Below are positions 9,097 to 18,861 of a stretch of DNA of 64,000 bases, one piece after another; the first letter of the stretch is position 1; every line of letters begins with the position of its first letter. The translations under genes and the position numbers were made by a program. The notes below the pieces were generated by a model. The model was not told the DNA's origin. It worked only from the letters and a program-made list of their open reading frames with translations, and searched no databases. Source of the stretch: Crocinitomicaceae bacterium (GTDB taxonomy: Bacteria; Bacteroidota; Bacteroidia; Flavobacteriales_D; Crocinitomicaceae); NCBI GenBank assembly GCA_016709005.1, contig JADJEU010000002.1, forward strand, positions 62,001-126,000. The letters run 5' to 3'.

Positions 9097-10827
9097 TTAT
9101 CTGTTCACGACTACCTGCACATCTTTAGAAGTTCCATCTTCAAAAGCGAGTTTTACTGTGTACATGCCAGTAGGCAATGTAGTTACATCCAGTGTCAGCA
9201 TCGACGTTGTAGTTGTGATATTCTGATTTGATACGACTCTGCCGTTAAGGTCAACAATTGTTACCACTACATTTCCGCAAGCATCTTTTAATGGAAGATT
9301 AATAGACTCGTTTGCAGGATTTGGAAATGGAACTATATCACTTTTTGGAAGTTCAACTAAACCAATTGTAGCCGCATCCATAAAGTTGATTGACATAGCC
9401 GGAGATTGATCGGTACCATATCCAGCAGGAAACCACTGACCAGCATCTGTGCGTAGCATGTTGATTGGTTGTAGGTATGTTTCGAAATTCCAGTTATAGT
9501 CTAAGCTCGATTCGTATCCCGGATAAAACGCCGGTGAATATGTGGTGATGCAAAACAAATAACGTGCATTGTCCTCTAACGCAATTGGCTCATCAAAAGG
9601 AACGTAAATATTTTCAGACTGCAAATTGGTAATATAGTTGTATTCTGCTGTCGTTATCTCATCTAAATTGACTGCATTCAGATCAGGTGTTCCAGCTCCT
9701 AAATCAATTACGGTAAATACATCAGTCCATTCGTAAACAAAAATCTCAATATACTCACCATCCAAACTTGAAGGAGTTGGATTCTGAGAAGTACCGCCTG
9801 AGAAATTGATTCCGTTGATCGCGACTCTGCTCGCATTTGCATCCTGAAAATGAATACAAGTTTCCAAAGAAGTTGTGGTTCCATTAAATTGTAACATGTC
9901 AGTAACTGGTTCATAGGTAGTTGGATTCAGTTTAGCATAAGACCAAAGCGAATCATTGATCATAAAATCTGCTTCTCTGACATTGTCATACGTTGATAAA
10001 TCCAGCGGTGTCATACTGACCGAATAGGTCATTTCATAATAACCATTTGCATAGCTAGCCTGACTAAAAGTTGGCAATGAAATAAAAGCACTGTCGCCAG
10101 CCAACAAATCAAACGGAGCAGAAGTTTCATTGTACAGGTTTACTGAGTTCAAGTCAACCATACAATTCAGCAAAATACCAGTCTGGTCATTGCTTCCATA
10201 GTTTCGCACCCAGGTTCCAACTTCAACTTCAAACTCGGTTGCATTTTGTGAAAGCAACTGAAGATTAGAAAAACTTTTGGCTCTTAACAAATCGGCATCT
10301 GTCATTCCAAGATCATCTGCATATAATCCATTTTTACTTCCAATAAATACGGAGGTATTGCAGCCTAAAATTTCGGAACGAAGCAAAGCGCCGTCAGCTG
10401 CAGAAATCATAATTACCGGAATCGTAACATTAATTCCTTGCGCACCTCCACCCATCGCAAGCGGAGCTCCAGGTGCATTATTGATTATAATTACAGCAAT
10501 TGCGCCTGCATTCTGACAATTCAATGCTTTGACACCAAACTCGCAGCTTCCGCGATAACAAACCGCCACTTTTCCAGTTAGATTATTAGTCACAGGATCA
10601 CAAGCCAGCGAATCACCAGCTGTTCCAGTTTCAGAAAAACACATGTCCCCTGTAACCGCGCTCGCTGGATTCGTCAAATCTGGCACCCCCCATTGGGCAC
10701 CCGGCACTGCATATGTAAAATCATAATTGCCTTCATTTGTTGAAGGCGGCTCTACGTAAAATATGATCTGTGCAGAACTCAACACAGCTATTAACATAGC
10801 ACCTACGCTAAGTAGAAATTTTTTCAT
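9097..10827 (-). CDS. Secreted protein with PA domain and type IX sorting tail
   Basis: 576 residues. It has a signal peptide (MKKFLLSVGAMLIAVLSSAQ), then a protease-associated (PA) domain around residues 75-160 (VAVCYRGSCEFGVKALNCQNAGA, then VIMISAADGALL). A beta-rich central region of unknown type follows. The last 80 residues are a Por/type IX sorting domain (PFPNPANESINLPL, ending DGTSKDVQVVVNR). PA domains usually sit next to peptidases, but no peptidase catalytic motif is visible, so this is not called an enzyme. It is exported through the type IX pathway, single gene, terminated at 9043-9077. Confidence 0.85.
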   Translation of the reverse strand: MKKFLLSVGAMLIAVLSSAQIIFYVEPPSTNEGNYDFTYAVPGAQWGVPDLTNPASAVTGDMCFSETGTAGDSLACDPVTNNLTGKVAVCYRGSCEFGVKALNCQNAGAIAVIIINNAPGAPLAMGGGAQGINVTIPVIMISAADGALLRSEILGCNTSVFIGSKNGLYADDLGMTDADLLRAKSFSNLQLLSQNATEFEVEVGTWVRNYGSNDQTGILLNCMVDLNSVNLYNETSAPFDLLAGDSAFISLPTFSQASYANGYYEMTYSVSMTPLDLSTYDNVREADFMINDSLWSYAKLNPTTYEPVTDMLQFNGTTTSLETCIHFQDANASRVAINGINFSGGTSQNPTPSSLDGEYIEIFVYEWTDVFTVIDLGAGTPDLNAVNLDEITTAEYNYITNLQSENIYVPFDEPIALEDNARYLFCITTYSPAFYPGYESSLDYNWNFETYLQPINMLRTDAGQWFPAGYGTDQSPAMSINFMDAATIGLVELPKSDIVPFPNPANESINLPLKDACGNVVVTIVDLNGRVVSNQNITTTTSMLTLDVTTLPTGMYTVKLAFEDGTSKDVQVVVNR

Positions 10828-10937
10828 GGTTAAAGATTTAGATAAATTTTTCGGGACTAAAATACGAAAAACCAGAGGAAATCAATTCTAAAATTCAGAA
10901 TAACATGTTGAATTCTTCACATTTACTTAAACAGAAT

Positions 10938-12812
10938 TTACATTTCCTTGTATTCACGGTACATACTTTCCATCACTGAGCGACACTTCTTAAGAACCTC
11001 CTCTGTCTTTGACGGATCGGTGTACGCAGATCGAATTAATCTGTCCTCAATCATTTGAAATACGGTGTAGCCAGAACTATCTTTCCAGCCGTAAGACAAA
11101 GTAGAAGTACAAATTGCCCATTCGGGAGAATTCGGATTAAACAAATCTTTACTCCAGTGAAATTCATCTGAATTTAATTTCATTTGATTCAAGAGCGTTT
11201 TTGCTAAATCAGCTTGCGATCCTATTTTATCAATCTTCATTCCGCGATATTCATCTTTCAGTGCGCTGCCCCACGCCAAAAATGGGATATGAAAAAATTC
11301 TTCCTGATAGGTATCATCATTGATCACATTTGTTTTTCCATGATCTGAGATAATCAAGACAAGCGTATTTTCAAAATCTGGCAGCGCACGCACTCCGTCA
11401 ATAAATTTTTTCAAATGCTCATCAGCATAATGCATACTTGTCACATACCCGTCTCCATTGTGTGATTCAATAGGCTCAACCGGCATATCATAGGGTGAGT
11501 GTGTGCTTTGTGTAAACATACCATAAAAATATGGTCGTTTTGCTTTTTGAATCTCTGAAAGAAAATAAGGAAACATAGCCTCATCATGAATTCCCAGTTG
11601 ACCTTTTGGTTGCAGGTTCAAATCATTTTCATCAACCAATTTATCAAAACCAATATCTTGTAAATAACCACCAATATTTCCATACGACAATGATCCACCA
11701 AATGTGTAGAACGTATTGTATCCTTGTTTTTCCAGCACTTGATTAATAGAAGGTAATTTTCTGCACTTGGCAGATTCAGTTGAAATAGAAATTCCAGAGA
11801 TGGTTGGATAACCACTCAAGATCGATGAATGACCTGTTTCCGATGTTCCGCCAGTCGCGTAAATCTCAGTGAATAAAATTCCTTCATCACACAAGGCATT
11901 GAAGTTTGGTGTGATATTTTTTTCTCCACCAAGCGGTTCTATTAACTGTGCTGACCAACCTTCCAGCGTGATTAAAATAATATTTGGATTGTCTGTTTTT
12001 AAGACAGAAATAAGTGAATCAGTTGGTGCCGTATAATAAACTTCATTTTTAATTCGCTCACCTTCTTCGACTGGCACACGATTAAAATAATCTTCCAAAT
12101 CAACTTTCAGATACGTGTAAGACATGTTGATGAAATTCCATTGCGGATTTACAGTCACATCTCTGATCATTTGGTTTTCGGAGTAGTATGCATCGGTTGC
12201 GCTGATTGGAATATGTTGCCAGCCACCTCGGAATCCCAAAATAAAAAGTGCAGATCCAAAAAAGAAATACAGAAAACCATACGTCCATTTTTTAGCAGCT
12301 GACAAAGCAAGTAATCCGAGTTTATTCTTCTTAAAAACTTTCACGTAAATGAACCAGGCAAAAATGACTTGCAAAACAAAATACAGAATGAACCAATAGG
12401 TATAAGACCCGCCGGCGGTTCTGAAAATTTCGGATGGTGTTGTAAAATGAATCCAGATTTTTGAAGATAATTTAGTTTGCCATTCATAATAACTAACTAT
12501 CTCACCAGCACAAATCAATGCACTAATGACAATCATGATCCAGATGTAAATGGAAATAATTTTGTTGATCCATTTCAATTTAGACTCAGATGAAAGTGCA
12601 AAAGCAAAAATGCTGAGCAAAAACGGAAACGCCATCAAATAGCAAAAACCAGCAAGATCTAATCGTAAGGCATAAAACGGAATCAGAAACAACTCACCCG
12701 TATGCTCCTGAAAATCTCCAAAAAAGTGAAATATGAACAACAACCGCTGAAACGTAAAAAGGATCAGCCAAATTAAGAGCAATCGAAAGGGGAACAACGT
12801 TTGTTGCTTCAT
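10938..12812 (-). CDS. LTA synthase-like membrane sulfatase/phosphoglycerol transferase
   Basis: 624 residues from the ATG at 12812 (MKQQTLFPFR); the frame runs 14 codons further upstream without signal character. The N-terminal 220 residues hold about five membrane helices, and the rest is an extracytoplasmic alkaline-phosphatase-fold sulfatase domain. NIILITLEGWSAQ starts it, GGTSETGHSSILSGYPT (around residue 318) carries the probable nucleophilic Thr/Ser, and LVLIISDHGKTN is the late metal-binding motif. The family includes LtaS, OpgB and EptA-like enzymes; Bacteroidota members are usually annotated as LTA synthase family protein without a known substrate. It is divergent from DUF983. Confidence 0.88.
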   Translation of the reverse strand: MKQQTLFPFRLLLIWLILFTFQRLLFIFHFFGDFQEHTGELFLIPFYALRLDLAGFCYLMAFPFLLSIFAFALSSESKLKWINKIISIYIWIMIVISALICAGEIVSYYEWQTKLSSKIWIHFTTPSEIFRTAGGSYTYWFILYFVLQVIFAWFIYVKVFKKNKLGLLALSAAKKWTYGFLYFFFGSALFILGFRGGWQHIPISATDAYYSENQMIRDVTVNPQWNFINMSYTYLKVDLEDYFNRVPVEEGERIKNEVYYTAPTDSLISVLKTDNPNIILITLEGWSAQLIEPLGGEKNITPNFNALCDEGILFTEIYATGGTSETGHSSILSGYPTISGISISTESAKCRKLPSINQVLEKQGYNTFYTFGGSLSYGNIGGYLQDIGFDKLVDENDLNLQPKGQLGIHDEAMFPYFLSEIQKAKRPYFYGMFTQSTHSPYDMPVEPIESHNGDGYVTSMHYADEHLKKFIDGVRALPDFENTLVLIISDHGKTNVINDDTYQEEFFHIPFLAWGSALKDEYRGMKIDKIGSQADLAKTLLNQMKLNSDEFHWSKDLFNPNSPEWAICTSTLSYGWKDSSGYTVFQMIEDRLIRSAYTDPSKTEEVLKKCRSVMESMYREYKEM

Positions 12813-12876
12813 CTGCCAAAGGTAAAGATTGTTTGCAAATGTGACGATTATCACTTTCTGTTTTTATAAACCATAG

Positions 12877-12884
12877 TACCTTTG
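12877..12884 (+). promoter_or_regulatory. Putative -7 box upstream of the DUF983 gene
   Basis: TACCTTTG matches the Bacteroidetes TAnnTTTG box and sits 22 bp before the ATG at 12907. No convincing -33 TTG at the expected spacing. Confidence 0.4.
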
Positions 12885-12906
12885 TACTGTACTCAAAACA
12901 CAAATT

Positions 12907-13311
12907 ATGCTGGACTCACTAAAAGGAAAACGCATCTATAGTATTCTTAACAGCAAGTGCCCGATCTGTCATGAAGGCGATTTTTATGTTTCCAAAAATG
13001 CTTATGATCTAAAAAACTTTGGTAAGAATCATACACGTTGCAGTGTCTGCGATCACAAGTTTGAAAAAGAAACCGGATTTTTCTACGGAGCCATGTATGT
13101 CAGCTATGCTCTGGGAATTGCTTTATCTGTAGCCTTGTTTGTTGCAACTTTTGTGCTCTTTCCTGAAACACGTTACTATGTTTATATCGCCGAAATACTG
13201 ATTGGATTGATCGTCTTTTTTCCGCTTAATTACAGATTGAGCCGGATTATCTGGATGAATCTTTTCAATCACTACGAAGCTAATCACATCAAACACCAAC
13301 ACGCAAAATGA
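12907..13311 (+). CDS. DUF983 family membrane protein
   Basis: 134 residues. The N-terminal half carries two CxxC pairs, CPICHEGD (about residues 19-26) and CSVCDHKF (about 46-53), typical of a zinc-ribbon-like DUF983 head. They are followed by the conserved TGFFYGAMYVSYA and two membrane helices (about 63-85 and 94-114). Function of DUF983 is not established. The stop overlaps the start of the thioredoxin gene (ATGA, 13308-13311), so the two are translationally coupled. Confidence 0.88.
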   Translation: MLDSLKGKRIYSILNSKCPICHEGDFYVSKNAYDLKNFGKNHTRCSVCDHKFEKETGFFYGAMYVSYALGIALSVALFVATFVLFPETRYYVYIAEILIGLIVFFPLNYRLSRIIWMNLFNHYEANHIKHQHAK

Positions 13312-13604
13312 GTAAGTACGGAGATCTTATTGCCAATTCAAAACTAGTGCTGGTTGATTTTTCAGCAGCATGGTGTGGGCCTTGTCAAACACTTGCTCCC
13401 ATTTTGGATCAGGTTGCAAAAAAAGTTGGATCCAAAGCAAAAATTGTAAAAATTGATGTGGACAAAAATCAATCCCTTGCCGGAAAATTAAATGTACGTG
13501 GAGTTCCAACTTTAATTCTCTATAAAAACGGATCACAGGTTTGGCGACAATCTGGTGTGGTTCCAGCCAATCAATTAGTGAAGCTGATTGAGCAATATCA
13601 ATAA
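13308..13604 (+). CDS. trxA: Thioredoxin
   Basis: 98 residues with the WCGPC active site at residues 22-26 and the cis-proline segment GVPTLILYKNG. There is no signal peptide, so it is a cytoplasmic disulfide reductase. It overlaps the DUF983 gene by 4 bp. Which thioredoxin paralogue it is cannot be judged from one window, so the symbol is provisional. Confidence 0.9.
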   Translation: MSKYGDLIANSKLVLVDFSAAWCGPCQTLAPILDQVAKKVGSKAKIVKIDVDKNQSLAGKLNVRGVPTLILYKNGSQVWRQSGVVPANQLVKLIEQYQ

Positions 13605-13690
13605 TTTTTAACTTCTTTAAAATATCTCTCCTTTTGATTCGTCCATAGGTTTGCGAACAAAGACTCTGTTTTTTTGTTCCTTTGTAACTT

Positions 13691-15427
13691 ATGAGCAAAA
13701 AGAAAGTTTCCCTCAAGCAAGTTTTTAAAGACATCATGTGGCCCCGCAGAAAAATTCTGTTTGGTGGTTTGATTCTCATTCTCATTAGCCGAACTGCCGG
13801 TTTTGTGCTACCTATGTCACTTCAGGTTTTGATTGATGATGCTGTCAAAAACAGCAATATAGAACTCATGAAATATTTGTTGATTGCGGTGATTATTGCA
13901 CTTTCTATTCAGGCAATAACTTCATTCTGGCTGACAAAATTATTGAGTGTAGAAGCGCAGCATCTTATCTCACAATTACGTGTTCAGGTTCAGAAGAAAA
14001 TCTTGACTTTGCCCATCAGTTATTTTGACAACAACAAATCAGGTGCATTGGTTTCACGCATTATGACCGATGTGGAAGGAGTGAGAAATTTAGTTGGAAC
14101 TGGTTTTGTACAGCTCATTGGTGGATCACTCACTGCCATTGCAGCGCTGGTTTTATTGATAAAAATAAATTGGATCATGACACTTTCTACGCTGATTCCA
14201 ATTGCAGTTTTCGCCTATATCGCCATGAGGGCTTTTGGAAAAATTCGCCCTATTTTTAAAGAACGTGGAAAATTAAATGCAGATGTTACAGGCCGCCTTA
14301 CTGAAACAATTTCAGGCGTACGTGTCATCAAAGGATTTAACGCCGAAGAGCAGGAAAACAAAATTTTTGAACGAGGAGCAGATCAGCTTTTTCAAAATGT
14401 AAAAAGCAGTTTGACTGCAACCTCCATGGTTACCAGTCTTGCTACTTTCCTGTTAGGAGTTGGATCTGTATGTATAATGGGAATAGGCGGTTACCTCATG
14501 ATGAATGGCGAAATGGAAGCAGGTGAATTTATTTCATTCACCGTTTTACTTGGTTTCATGGTTGCGCCAATTGTGCAAATGAGTAATATCGGAAGTCAGA
14601 TGACTGAAGCTTTTGCTGGTTTAGATCGTACGGCAGAAATCATGAATTCATTGCCAGAAAATGATGACAGCGTTCGCACCATCAAATTAGAAAAAATAAA
14701 AGGCGATATCAAATTTGACAAAGTCAGTTTTGCTTACGAACAAGGGAAAGAAGTTTTACATGAAGTTTCTTTTGACGCTCCTCTTGGATCAGTTACTGCA
14801 TTGGTTGGAACATCAGGTTCTGGCAAATCAACCATCGCTGGTTTAGCTGCCACTTTTCTTCAACCACAATCCGGAATGATTACGATTGACGGACAAGATT
14901 TATCGAAAGTAAATTTAAGTTCGTACCGCCAATTTTTAGGCGTTGTTTTGCAAGATGATTTTCTTTTTGAAGGAACGATTCGCGAGAACATAATGTTCCC
15001 TCGACCAAACGCAACCGAAGAACAATTACAACATGCAGTGAAAGCTGCCTACGTGAATGAATTCACAGATCGTTTTGAAGAAGGATTAAATACCGTGATT
15101 GGTGAACGCGGCGTAAAACTTTCAGGCGGACAACGTCAGCGATTGGCGATTGCACGCGCTATTTTAGCTGATCCATCCATCATTATTCTGGACGAAGCTA
15201 CATCCAGTTTAGATACCGAAAGCGAATCACTCATTCAAAAAAGTTTAGGTGAATTGATGAAAGGCCGAACTACTTTTGTAATTGCACATAGATTAAGTAC
15301 CATTCGCCAGGCCAATCAGATTCTGGTTATCGAAGCTGGTAAAATTGCAGAGCAGGGGACGCATGATGAGTTGATTGCCAAACAAGGAAGGTATTATAAT
15401 TTGTATACGTATCAGAGCAGGATTTAA
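13691..15427 (+). CDS. ABC exporter, MsbA-like half transporter
   Basis: 578 residues. It has a six-helix ABC transmembrane domain (about 20-310) fused to an ATPase with Walker A GTSGSGKST (about 375), signature LSGGQRQR (about 476), Walker B IIILDEATSSLD (about 500) and the H-loop IAHRLST. It exports a lipid, peptide or drug as a homodimer in the inner membrane; the substrate cannot be read from sequence. It is the first of two such exporters in the window (the other is at 24368-26211). The start is 87 bp after the thioredoxin stop, and TTCCTTTG just upstream may be its own -7 box. Confidence 0.92.
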   Translation: MSKKKVSLKQVFKDIMWPRRKILFGGLILILISRTAGFVLPMSLQVLIDDAVKNSNIELMKYLLIAVIIALSIQAITSFWLTKLLSVEAQHLISQLRVQVQKKILTLPISYFDNNKSGALVSRIMTDVEGVRNLVGTGFVQLIGGSLTAIAALVLLIKINWIMTLSTLIPIAVFAYIAMRAFGKIRPIFKERGKLNADVTGRLTETISGVRVIKGFNAEEQENKIFERGADQLFQNVKSSLTATSMVTSLATFLLGVGSVCIMGIGGYLMMNGEMEAGEFISFTVLLGFMVAPIVQMSNIGSQMTEAFAGLDRTAEIMNSLPENDDSVRTIKLEKIKGDIKFDKVSFAYEQGKEVLHEVSFDAPLGSVTALVGTSGSGKSTIAGLAATFLQPQSGMITIDGQDLSKVNLSSYRQFLGVVLQDDFLFEGTIRENIMFPRPNATEEQLQHAVKAAYVNEFTDRFEEGLNTVIGERGVKLSGGQRQRLAIARAILADPSIIILDEATSSLDTESESLIQKSLGELMKGRTTFVIAHRLSTIRQANQILVIEAGKIAEQGTHDELIAKQGRYYNLYTYQSRI

Positions 15428-15442
15428 GTTCTTAATCCCACT

Positions 15443-15523
15443 TAAATCTTCCCGGGGGGAAGACTTTTTTGGTTTAGGTTTTTGGACCTGATTGATCTCA
15501 ATTATTATTTTGGAAGCGTAGGG
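15443..15523. repeat. Dispersed intergenic repeat family 2, copy 1
   Basis: About 81 bp starting TAAATCTTCCC, continuing through GACTTTTTT and ending with ATCTCAATTATTAtTTTGGAA. It aligns over its whole length with 18862-18944. Its left part doubles as a terminator. Confidence 0.8.
15447..15470 (+). terminator. Terminator of the ABC exporter gene
   Basis: TCTTCCC (15447-15453) pairs with GGGAAGA (15457-15463), followed by a C and six Ts. Confidence 0.8.
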
Positions 15524-15545
15524 GCGAATTTTCATTCGCCCCTAC
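15518..15545. repeat. Perfect inverted repeat, possible bidirectional terminator
   Basis: GTAGGGGCGAA (15518-15528) and TTCGCCCCTAC (15535-15545) form an 11-bp perfect stem with a 6-nt loop. A further TTCGCCCC lies near 15584. It sits between convergent genes. Confidence 0.7.
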
Positions 15546-15636
15546 TATTTTTGGTAGATAAATAGTGAAGATTTTTTTGATTATTCGCCCCTTTTAGTTG
15601 AATTAAATCGAACTACTTTTTTCAGTTTTTGCAGAA

Positions 15637-17817
15637 CTAATAAGTAAGTGTAAGCCCCGCACCAAAACCCATATCGCTGTCGTAATGTGTTGACAAGGAG
15701 ATATATTTTGTCAGAATATATCTTGCACCGATGCTGTATTCAAAATCAGAGTTGTAGGTTCCCCATAACCGGATTCTGGGTGAAAGCGGAATGTCGTGTC
15801 TGCTGATCTGAAATCGCAAATAGCCGGTGTGATCAATTCTGAAATCGGCTACCAGAAAGAAGGGCAAGGTGTATTGAATTCCAAAACAGGCTACACCACG
15901 ATCGTTCTTTGTACTTGTCTGTCCAAAAATATTTTCTTCAAGTTCAAACGTCTCGCGATATCTAAAATCCCAACCTGCATAAGGGAATAAAAACTGATTC
16001 TTTCCAACAAATCTTCCAACATGACTTTCAGATTCAAATCCTTTTGCTTTTGTGTAACCAACGCGCCATTCGGTATCCATTTTCCAACGCGTATTCATAT
16101 ATGATATTTCGCCGTCACTGCCATTTGACTCTACGCTTATTTCGGCGCCCAGATAAAATCGGCGATCATCCGCATAGACCATTTTTATTGCCTTTTTAGG
16201 ATCTTCAATCTGCGGATTCGGCGGTGTGTTTTCGTACGTAAATATACGTCCCATGCCTGCCATCATATGGTATAAAATATGGCAGTGAAAATACCAATCG
16301 CCGTAACCTTCAGAAGCATTAAACTCAATGGTATCTGTTTCCATAGGCATGATATCGATTACATTTTTCAAGGGAGCAAAATCGCCCTGACCATTTAAGA
16401 CACGAAAAAAATGTCCATGTAAATGCATCGGGTGCCGCATCATGGAATTGTTGACAATAATCATGCGTATATTTTCACCACCTTTTATCATGATTGAATC
16501 ACTTTCTGAAATTGTTTTGTTGTTCACCGTCCACACATACCGATTCATGTTTCCCGTCAACTCGAATGTGAAAGTTTGGTAAGTTGTATCAGGTAATTTG
16601 GTTGATACCGGTGAACGCAGCATCGTGTAATTGAGTGTAACAGGTTGCACCGGATTATCAATCACTGTATGATGTTCCTTTTCTTCGCGTTTCGATTTAT
16701 CACTTCCTGTTATTTCAGGGTACATAACCACATTCATATCCATCTGCTGTAAGCTCATTTCCATTCCCATATCATCCATGCTGCCATCCAGGTTCATCAT
16801 GTCGTTCATCATTTTCATTCCCTCAAAATATTTCAAGCGACCCATTTCGGGCACCGGTTTTTGAATCCCCTCTCCTAACCAAAATGACGTTGAACCAATC
16901 CTATCTTCAGAAGTTGCTGAAAATTCGTACGAAATTCCATCTTCCGGAATCGTGACCAATACATCATAACTTTCAGACACACCGACAATCAAGCGATCAA
17001 CCTGAACAGGTTCAACGTCGGCACCATCTGATGCAACTACCGTAATTTTTCCACCTGCATAATTGAGCCAGAAATAAGTTGAAGAACTTCCATTAATCAC
17101 CCGCAGGCGAACAGTATCACCCGCCACATACTTTTCTGCCTGTTGCGATTCAACACCATTCACCAAAAATCGTTCATAATACACATCACTCACATCCATT
17201 GCATGCATGCGCTTCCACTCGTTCTCCAATTTAGTTCCCAAATAACCTTCTCCAATTGCTTCACTGTAACTTTGCGTTCCGTTTTTTTTGATCATATACC
17301 AATCGGTTGCATAGTGCAAGGATCGTTCAATCTGATCTGGATTTTCATCGCTCCAGTCACTGAGCAAAAGCACCTCCTCATTTTTGATCACGTCATTTTT
17401 TTTGTGAATGATGAATGCACCATACATTCCCAATTGCTCTTGCAGCATCGTATGCGAATGATACCAATAGGTACCGCTTTGTTTTAAAACAAATTTATAT
17501 TGATGCGTAGTATGTGATAAAATAGGAGCTGTTGTCAGATAAGGAACCCCGTCTTGCTCATTGGGTAATAATAATCCATGCCAATGAATGGATGTTTCAT
17601 GATGCATTTTATTGTGAACATAAATTTCAGCCGTGTCACCTTCTGTAAAAAATAACGTCGGCCCCAACAGTTGTCCGTTGATTGCAATCGCCAATCGCTC
17701 CTTACCTGTATAATTCACAAGTGTATCCGTAATGAATAAATCATACCTCACTGTTTTTTGGGCACACAGATTTATACTGATTGCAACGCTTAAAAAAAAT
17801 GTCCAAAAAGTTTTCAT
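15637..17817 (-). CDS. Multicopper oxidase with C-terminal outer-membrane-like domain (CopA/PcoA type)
   Basis: 726 residues. After a signal peptide (to about 20) come cupredoxin domains with all four copper-site motifs: HWHG (78-81), HSHT (120-123), HPMHLHGHF (462-470) and HCHILYH (511-517). A methionine-rich stretch at about 333-364 (MKMMNDMMNLDGSMDDMGMEM) resembles the copper-binding region of PcoA/CopA oxidases. Residues 541-726 are unusual: alternating strands such as RFYLGAEISVESNG and a final aromatic GLTLTY resemble a PcoB/CopB-like beta-barrel fused to the oxidase. It should oxidise Cu(I) in the periplasm or at the outer membrane. It is last in the unit HMA protein - DUF3347 - oxidase; the gap to DUF3347 is 1 bp. 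Confidence 0.9.
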   Translation of the reverse strand: MKTFWTFFLSVAISINLCAQKTVRYDLFITDTLVNYTGKERLAIAINGQLLGPTLFFTEGDTAEIYVHNKMHHETSIHWHGLLLPNEQDGVPYLTTAPILSHTTHQYKFVLKQSGTYWYHSHTMLQEQLGMYGAFIIHKKNDVIKNEEVLLLSDWSDENPDQIERSLHYATDWYMIKKNGTQSYSEAIGEGYLGTKLENEWKRMHAMDVSDVYYERFLVNGVESQQAEKYVAGDTVRLRVINGSSSTYFWLNYAGGKITVVASDGADVEPVQVDRLIVGVSESYDVLVTIPEDGISYEFSATSEDRIGSTSFWLGEGIQKPVPEMGRLKYFEGMKMMNDMMNLDGSMDDMGMEMSLQQMDMNVVMYPEITGSDKSKREEKEHHTVIDNPVQPVTLNYTMLRSPVSTKLPDTTYQTFTFELTGNMNRYVWTVNNKTISESDSIMIKGGENIRMIIVNNSMMRHPMHLHGHFFRVLNGQGDFAPLKNVIDIMPMETDTIEFNASEGYGDWYFHCHILYHMMAGMGRIFTYENTPPNPQIEDPKKAIKMVYADDRRFYLGAEISVESNGSDGEISYMNTRWKMDTEWRVGYTKAKGFESESHVGRFVGKNQFLFPYAGWDFRYRETFELEENIFGQTSTKNDRGVACFGIQYTLPFFLVADFRIDHTGYLRFQISRHDIPLSPRIRLWGTYNSDFEYSIGARYILTKYISLSTHYDSDMGFGAGLTLTY

Positions 17818-17818
17818 A

Positions 17819-18271
17819 CTAGTTTAGAATTTTATCATTTACTGTTCCGCAGCTGAGCATTTTATTTCCGTAATACGGATTTTTAACTGTGATTTCATAG
17901 CTCAGCCAGTACCATTTTTTCATTGGGCAATAATGCTGATAAACTGTTTTTGTCAAATCAGGCGCCATCTCAATCAAGGGCCATAACATTTCAGAAATCA
18001 GTGCAAACGAGGTACGCTGTTTTTCTATCTTGAGTGTTGAAGCGATAGCTTTGGTTGCATCCAGCAACTCGCGCTTTTTTTCGAATTGTGGCGCTGCTTC
18101 CAAACGTTGAGCCAAGACTTGGGCATTAGCGGATGTGGCTTCCGCATCACTTTGTACCAAAGCATCTTTTACAAGCATGTAGCTGTCCAGTACTTCTTGA
18201 AAATTTGTTCCTGCCGAAAAGGAAGAAAAATGCGTCAGTGCAATAGTGATAAATGTGATTGTAGTTTTCAT
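17819..18271 (-). CDS. DUF3347 periplasmic protein, probable copper binder
   Basis: 150 residues with a short signal peptide (ending about SFSAG). The body matches DUF3347: LDSYMLVKDALVQSD, then the signature HYCPMKKWYWLS and NPYYGNKMLSCG near the C-terminus. In other Bacteroidota this domain occurs with copper and RND efflux genes; the Cys-Pro-Met and Met-x-x-Cys motifs are plausible Cu(I) ligands. Middle gene of the copper unit, 1 bp from the oxidase and 6 bp after the HMA protein. Confidence 0.85.
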   Translation of the reverse strand: MKTTITFITIALTHFSSFSAGTNFQEVLDSYMLVKDALVQSDAEATSANAQVLAQRLEAAPQFEKKRELLDATKAIASTLKIEKQRTSFALISEMLWPLIEMAPDLTKTVYQHYCPMKKWYWLSYEITVKNPYYGNKMLSCGTVNDKILN

Positions 18272-18277
18272 AACCCA

Positions 18278-18721
18278 TTATTTTTTTAGAGGTTCTATTT
18301 TAAATCCGGCCCGTTCAACCGTACTCATAATTTCTTGTTCAGATATTCCGTCCGAATGAACCGTCAATATTTTGTCGGTATTGTGAATGTCCACACCCCA
18401 GTGACAAACTCCAGTTGCTTCTGCCAGAAAGGGCTGCACGCGTGCAACACAGCCGCTGCAATTGATATTGGTTTTGAACTGATAGGTTTTTTCAGAAGGA
18501 TTTGTATCATCCTGAACGTGTGCGGCGATGACGGTATATCCTAAATCAACAATTTCCTGCTGCACTTTGTCCAACTGACTCTGATTCTGAAAATCAATTT
18601 CAACAATGCCTGATTTTAGTTCAAGATGTTGTGTGTTTCCAAGTTTTTTGATTCCATCCTCAACCCTTAGCTGACAATGCTGGCTTCTCATTGATGGAAC
18701 CTGAATGAATGCCTTTTTCAT
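18278..18721 (-). CDS. Tandem HMA (heavy-metal-associated) domain protein
   Basis: 147 residues in two ferredoxin-like HMA units. The second (about 75-145) has a canonical CSGC metal site. The first (about 1-70) has SQHC where CxxC is expected, so the first cysteine is missing. No signal peptide, so it is a cytoplasmic copper chaperone or buffer. It is the first gene of the copper unit, with a promoter/operator element 20 bp upstream that is shared with copA. Confidence 0.88.
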   Translation of the reverse strand: MKKAFIQVPSMRSQHCQLRVEDGIKKLGNTQHLELKSGIVEIDFQNQSQLDKVQQEIVDLGYTVIAAHVQDDTNPSEKTYQFKTNINCSGCVARVQPFLAEATGVCHWGVDIHNTDKILTVHSDGISEQEIMSTVERAGFKIEPLKK

Positions 18722-18740
18722 ATACTTAAATTTTTATACT

Positions 18741-18777
18741 ACAAAGTTCAGCCAAACGACCGTCAAATATGTTATAC
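18741..18777 (-). promoter_or_regulatory. Candidate copper-responsive promoter/operator of the HMA-DUF3347-oxidase unit
   Basis: On the forward strand ACAAAGTT (18741-18748) and TGTTATAC (18770-18777) are separated by 21 bp. The same two blocks with the same spacing precede copA (23647-23683). Read on the minus strand, GTATAACA occupies the -33 region and AACTTTGT the -7 region. Confidence 0.65.
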
Positions 18778-18861
18778 AATTCGTGCAAAGGTTTACAGGA
18801 TTTTCTTTTGAATCTTACTGAAATAAAAGCCTGGGTGAGGTTTTGCAGATTTTTTTCCATC

